Origin: Chloroflexota bacterium
GTDB taxonomy: Bacteria > Chloroflexota > Anaerolineae > B4-G1 > SLSP01
NCBI GenBank assembly: GCA_022707665.1
Contig: JAKJAE010000060.1
Span: forward strand, 1 to 7,561
DNA: 7,561 nucleotides
Reading direction: 5' to 3'
How positions within the stretch are numbered: position 1 is the stretch's first letter; each line of letters starts with the position of its first letter. Both the position numbers and the translations under genes were made by a program. The notes beneath the pieces were generated by a model that saw nothing but the letters and a program-made list of their open reading frames with translations, searched no databases and was not told where the DNA came from. Shown one piece after another: positions 4,549 through 7,561 of the stretch.

Positions 4549-6851
4549 AAGGAAAAGCCGTGGGGAGGTCACTCCCGCGCTTCGACGCCAGGGAGAAGGT
4601 GGCCGGTGAGGCGCTCTATCCGGGTGATTTCCATCAGGAAGGCGCGCTGACGATGAAGCTGTTGTATGCAGGGCGTCCTCACGCGCGTGTGATTCGGGTG
4701 GACGCGACTGTGGCCAAAGCGCTTCCCGGAGTCGAGGCTGTCCTGACGTCGCTCGATGTGCCCGTCAACGAATACGGCCTGCAATACCCTGACCAACCCG
4801 TGCTCTGTGGCCCTGCAGCTCCCGACGCCTCCTGGCAGAAGGAAGGGGTGGATGTCGTGCGTTTTGTCGGAGATCAGGTGGCGGCTGTTGTTGCCACCGA
4901 TGAGGACACCGCGGAGCGTGCACTGGCTCTCGTCCAAGTGGAGTATGAGGATCTGCCTGTAGTTACGGATCCGCGCGATGCGCTGCGTCAAGAAGCCCCC
5001 GCATTGCACCCTGATTATCCCGGAATCCCGCAACACCCGGAGTTGGTCTTTGAGCGCAACCTGGTGTCGCGCCACAGGATCAGGCGCGGCGATGTCGAGG
5101 CTGCTCTGTTGCAGGCCGACGTGGTCGTCGAGTCCACCTACGAGATTCCCGGGCAGGAGCATGCCTACTTGCAACCGGAGGCCGGGCTCGCCTATCTTGA
5201 CGAAGAGGGCCGGATCACGGTTATTGTCGCCGGGCAGTGGGCGCACGAAGATCAGGCTCAGATTGCCCACGCCCTTGGTGTGCCAGAGGACCGAATTCGG
5301 GTGATCTACCCTGCGATCGGCGGCGCCTTCGGCGGTCGCGAGGATATGTCCGTCCAGATTGTGTTGGCGCTGGCGGCGCAGCGGTTGGGGAAACCGGTGA
5401 AGATCGTGTGGAGTCGTGAGGAGTCGATTCTGGGACATCACAAACGGCATCGGATGTGCGTGCTCGCGCGGTGGGCGGCAGCAAAAGACGGCACTCTTCT
5501 GGCAGCGGAGTGCGACGTGATCGCCGATGCTGGTGCCTACGTCTATACGACTAACAAAGTGATGGGCAATGTCTTGCTGACTATCAATGGCCCTTACCGC
5601 ATCCCCAACGTGCGGACCGAGGTGCTGGCGGCGTATACCAACAACACGCCTGGCGGCGCATTTCGTGGGTTTGGGGCGCCACAGGGCAACTTCGTGGCAG
5701 AATCGCAGATGGACAAGCTGGCGGAGGCGCTGGGCATGGATCCGGTCGAGCTGCGTCTGCGCAACCTCGTCGCCGGGGACGATCCTATGCCCTGGGGAAA
5801 ACCACTCCCTGATGATGCGCGAGGCTTACAGCAGTGTCTGGTTGCAGCAGCAGAGGCCGTAGGCTGGCGGCGGAACGATGGGGAGACGCCCAGCCGTAGC
5901 GCACTCTTCGAAAGCCAAGGCGCAGCCGGAGCTGGAGATCCTCCTTATCTGCGGCGTGGCGTTGGAATTACGCTGGGCTTCAAGAACGTCGGCTATTCGT
6001 TCGGCTATCACGATAACGCCTGGGCCGGGTTGGAGCTCTACGGTTCCACCGAGATCGAGCGCGTTGTAGCCTATGCCGCCAGTGCGGACGTCGGGCAGGG
6101 GACGCGCACCGTGATCCGGCAGATGGTTGCCGAGGCCCTCGAGGTGCCGGTTGACCGGATTGACTTGCGTCCTGTGGATACTCTGTCGAGCCGGAGCGCC
6201 GGATCGGTCTCTGCATCCCGGATGACCTACATGATTGGTAACGCAGTGCGCGGGGCCGCGGCGGCAGTGCTGCAGAAGTGGCACGACGAAGAGCGCCCTG
6301 CGAGGGCGGAATACACTTACCTGGCACCTCAGACCACACAGATCGATAGCGAGACGGGTTACGGGCATCCGAACTTCTCTTACGGGTACGTGGCGATCGC
6401 GGCGGAAGTTGCTGTAGACATGCAGACGGGCGTCTGCACATATCCGCGTATCGTCTGTGCCAACGACGTCGGTCAGGCGATCAATCCCAGGCTGGTCGAA
6501 GGACAGGTCGAGGGTGGTGTGGTTCAGGCGTTTGGATGGGCAACGACGGAAAACTTCATCGAGGTGGACGGCGTGCCGCTGACGCGCACGTTCAGTACCT
6601 ACCTGATGCCCACGATCGAGGACATTCCCGATCGCGTGGAGACGATCCTGATCGAGAATGCCGAACCCCATGGCCCCTGGGGTGCGCGAGGTATGGGCGA
6701 GATGCCCTTTATCGCGGTGGCTTCGGCGCTTCATTGCGCACTGCGACGGGCTACAGGCATCTGGTATAATGCCTTCCCATTCAACTCTGAGCGGATCCTG
6801 TGCGGGCTGAAGGGTTATGTGCCTGGTCGTGACCGTCAGGCTGAGGCTTGA
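4545..6851 (+). CDS. Molybdopterin-binding large subunit of a xanthine-dehydrogenase-family hydroxylase
   Basis: With the ATG start it is 768 residues, normal for the CoxL/XdhA-type Moco subunit, which hydroxylates a carbon of a heterocycle or aldehyde with oxygen from water. Landmarks from N to C: PGQEHAYLQ (202-210, Moco-contacting Gln), PAIGGAFGGRED (256-267), GAFRGFGAPQG (371-381), ADVGQGT (514-520), VEGQVEGGVVQAFG (651-664) and GARGMGEMP (713-721), where E719 is the likely catalytic base equivalent to Glu1261 of bovine xanthine oxidase. AFRGFG rather than AYRCSFR places it in the xanthine/aldehyde branch and excludes form I CO dehydrogenase. By hand alignment the bovine substrate residue Glu802 is kept as E266, while Arg880 falls at N342, so strict xanthine specificity is unproven. 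Its electron-transfer partner is the fused subunit at 1256-2728. The next gene starts 27 bases after its stop. No XdhC-type maturation gene is visible in the window. Confidence 0.94.
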   Translation: MKGKAVGRSLPRFDAREKVAGEALYPGDFHQEGALTMKLLYAGRPHARVIRVDATVAKALPGVEAVLTSLDVPVNEYGLQYPDQPVLCGPAAPDASWQKEGVDVVRFVGDQVAAVVATDEDTAERALALVQVEYEDLPVVTDPRDALRQEAPALHPDYPGIPQHPELVFERNLVSRHRIRRGDVEAALLQADVVVESTYEIPGQEHAYLQPEAGLAYLDEEGRITVIVAGQWAHEDQAQIAHALGVPEDRIRVIYPAIGGAFGGREDMSVQIVLALAAQRLGKPVKIVWSREESILGHHKRHRMCVLARWAAAKDGTLLAAECDVIADAGAYVYTTNKVMGNVLLTINGPYRIPNVRTEVLAAYTNNTPGGAFRGFGAPQGNFVAESQMDKLAEALGMDPVELRLRNLVAGDDPMPWGKPLPDDARGLQQCLVAAAEAVGWRRNDGETPSRSALFESQGAAGAGDPPYLRRGVGITLGFKNVGYSFGYHDNAWAGLELYGSTEIERVVAYAASADVGQGTRTVIRQMVAEALEVPVDRIDLRPVDTLSSRSAGSVSASRMTYMIGNAVRGAAAAVLQKWHDEERPARAEYTYLAPQTTQIDSETGYGHPNFSYGYVAIAAEVAVDMQTGVCTYPRIVCANDVGQAINPRLVEGQVEGGVVQAFGWATTENFIEVDGVPLTRTFSTYLMPTIEDIPDRVETILIENAEPHGPWGARGMGEMPFIAVASALHCALRRATGIWYNAFPFNSERILCGLKGYVPGRDRQAEA
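6762..6770 (+). promoter_or_regulatory. Possible internal extended -10 promoter (TGGTATAAT)
   Basis: TGGTATAAT is a perfect TGn-TATAAT extended -10 element, located 109 bases before the lipoprotein start and within the last part of the large-subunit gene. No good -35 is present at the normal distance (TGCGAC at 6742-6747 is poor), which extended -10 promoters can tolerate. The same bases encode the ordinary residues Ile-Trp-Tyr-Asn, so a chance match is possible. Confidence 0.3.
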
Positions 6852-6866
6852 CGGTTTGGAGGCCAC

Positions 6867-6873
6867 GGGAGGA
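6867..6873 (+). promoter_or_regulatory. Ribosome binding site deciding a TTG start
   Basis: GGGAGGA ends five bases before TTG at 6879. The in-frame stop at 6849-6851 and the absence of any other in-frame start before 6879 make this TTG the natural initiation codon for the lipoprotein. Confidence 0.65.
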
Positions 6874-6878
6874 CGGTC

Positions 6879-7561
6879 TTGAAGCGATGGTGTCTCTGTT
6901 TGCTGATGCTGGTTGCCCTGCTTGCAGGGTGCTCTGACTTGGCTCAGCTCATTCCCTCCGGCGAGACGGAGGAAGCGCCGGCGGCGTGGGTGGCTCCAGA
7001 GGAGGAGACCACGTATCCGTCCCAGATGTCGACCGCGGCACGTATCCTCGCTCGCGGTGAGATTGTCGTTGGCGTACGCTACGATCTGGAGCCCTTTTCG
7101 TACGTCACGGCTGACAGCCAACTGGCCGGTCTGGAGATCGATCTCGCACGTGAGTTAGCCCGGCGATGGTTGGGATCCACCGAGGCCGTGCGCTTCCGAC
7201 AGGTGCGCTCGGACACGGCATATCAGTACGTAGTGGATGGGACGGTGGACCTGGTGTTTGCCGGCCTGGCCCATACGCAAGATTCAGAGGCCCGGGCCGA
7301 TTTCAGCCCTGCCTACTTTGACAATGGGATGGCGCTCCTCACATTTCCCGATACGGGCATTCAGGGACTGGCGGAGCTCACAGACAGGCGGGTAGGCGTC
7401 CTGGGCTGGACCGGCAGTGGGGAGGCCCTATCCGCATCCACTGTCTCAACACCTACCGTCATCACCTACGATCACTACTTCGATGTCATTGAGGGACTGA
7501 GGCTCCGGGAGGTCGATGCCTACGCGGACCATGCCCACAGGCTGGAGCGTGCGCGCCGGAC
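6879..7561 (+). CDS. Solute-binding lipoprotein, bacterial extracellular family 3 type (3' truncated)
   Basis: The frame from TTG 6879 is open to the window end (227 codons seen). The N-terminus is a lipoprotein signal: basic MKR, a hydrophobic core, then the lipobox LLAGC with the lipidated Cys at 18. An acidic, Pro/Ala-rich spacer (about 25-50) follows, as is common for surface-tethered proteins. The mature part matches the family 3 periplasmic-binding pattern: GEIVVGVRYDLEPFSY (60-75), GLEIDLARELA (84-94), GTVDLVFAGLAHTQDSEAR (121-139) and DFSPAYF (141-147), with R139 at the usual ligand-carboxylate position. RRVGVLGWTGSGEAL (170-184) begins the second lobe, and EVDAYADHA (211-219) fits the GxVDAxxxD ligand-contact region. 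Such proteins feed polar amino-acid ABC transporters or act as sensors. No permease or ATPase is in view, so partner and ligand are unknown. An in-frame ATG at codon 10 would leave too short a signal and lose the basic residues. Confidence 0.88.
   Translation, partial: MKRWCLCLLMLVALLAGCSDLAQLIPSGETEEAPAAWVAPEEETTYPSQMSTAARILARGEIVVGVRYDLEPFSYVTADSQLAGLEIDLARELARRWLGSTEAVRFRQVRSDTAYQYVVDGTVDLVFAGLAHTQDSEARADFSPAYFDNGMALLTFPDTGIQGLAELTDRRVGVLGWTGSGEALSASTVSTPTVITYDHYFDVIEGLRLREVDAYADHAHRLERARR

Noticed and set aside
4545..6851. Assignment as form I (aerobic) CO dehydrogenase large subunit CoxL
   Set aside because: The Cu/Mo active-site loop AYRCSFR is absent; the corresponding loop reads GAFRGFGAPQG, as in xanthine dehydrogenase-type enzymes.
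5826..7121. A 431-codon open frame on the minus strand
   Set aside because: It lies opposite the large-subunit gene, the gap and the lipoprotein gene, all of which show clear family motifs on the + strand. The minus-strand translation is rich in Arg, His and Pro with no recognisable domain, typical of antisense frames in GC-rich DNA.
1..7561. Search for CRISPR arrays, tRNA/rRNA genes, insertion sequences and attachment sites
   Set aside because: No direct-repeat/spacer array, tRNA-like cloverleaf, transposase or flanking inverted repeats were seen; the only tandem repeat is the coding one at 2666-2740.

Overview
The window is one strand of a GC-rich (roughly 60%) bacterial chromosome with every supported gene on the + strand. 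The sequence does not settle the taxon. High GC, Shine-Dalgarno-led genes, an FAD/iron-sulfur fused molybdenum-hydroxylase subunit and a lipoprotein-type binding protein would fit Chloroflexota (Anaerolineae-like), but this is an impression from gene style and not proof.

Layout. Positions 2-157 hold the last 51 codons of an unrecognised gene. A 124-base gap follows, with a candidate promoter (-10 TATACT at 200-205) and a perfect 8-bp hairpin (214-234). Then come a GtrB/DPM1-like membrane glycosyltransferase (282-1235), a fused FAD + [2Fe-2S] subunit of a xanthine-dehydrogenase-family enzyme (1256-2728), a 589-residue protein of unrecognised family (2779-4548), the molybdopterin-binding large subunit (4545-6851) and the start of a secreted solute-binding lipoprotein (6879 to the window end). 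Gaps between genes are short (20, 50, -4 and 27 bases), so the last five genes could be one transcription unit, although glycosyltransferase and hydroxylase have no obvious functional link.

How the genes may work together. The two hydroxylase genes together supply everything a three-part molybdenum hydroxylase needs: an FAD domain, two [2Fe-2S] clusters and a Moco domain. The large subunit has the AFRGFGAPQG signature of the xanthine dehydrogenase branch and lacks the AYRCSFR loop of aerobic CO dehydrogenase. The protein encoded between them, overlapping the large subunit by ATGA, has a C-terminal third that by eye carries the landmarks of the NP-I family (purine nucleoside phosphorylase, MTA/SAH nucleosidase, AMP nucleosidase): an IGDVLIP strand followed by YDEHSSN, a VEMES ribose-binding motif and a YASDTP catalytic-Asp motif. 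If that holds, the operon pairs an enzyme that frees a purine base from its sugar with an enzyme that hydroxylates the base, a compact nucleoside-salvage or catabolic unit. The roughly 370-residue N-terminal part of that protein is unrecognised and is the most novel item here. The downstream lipoprotein could capture a related small molecule outside the cell, but its ligand cannot be read from the sequence.
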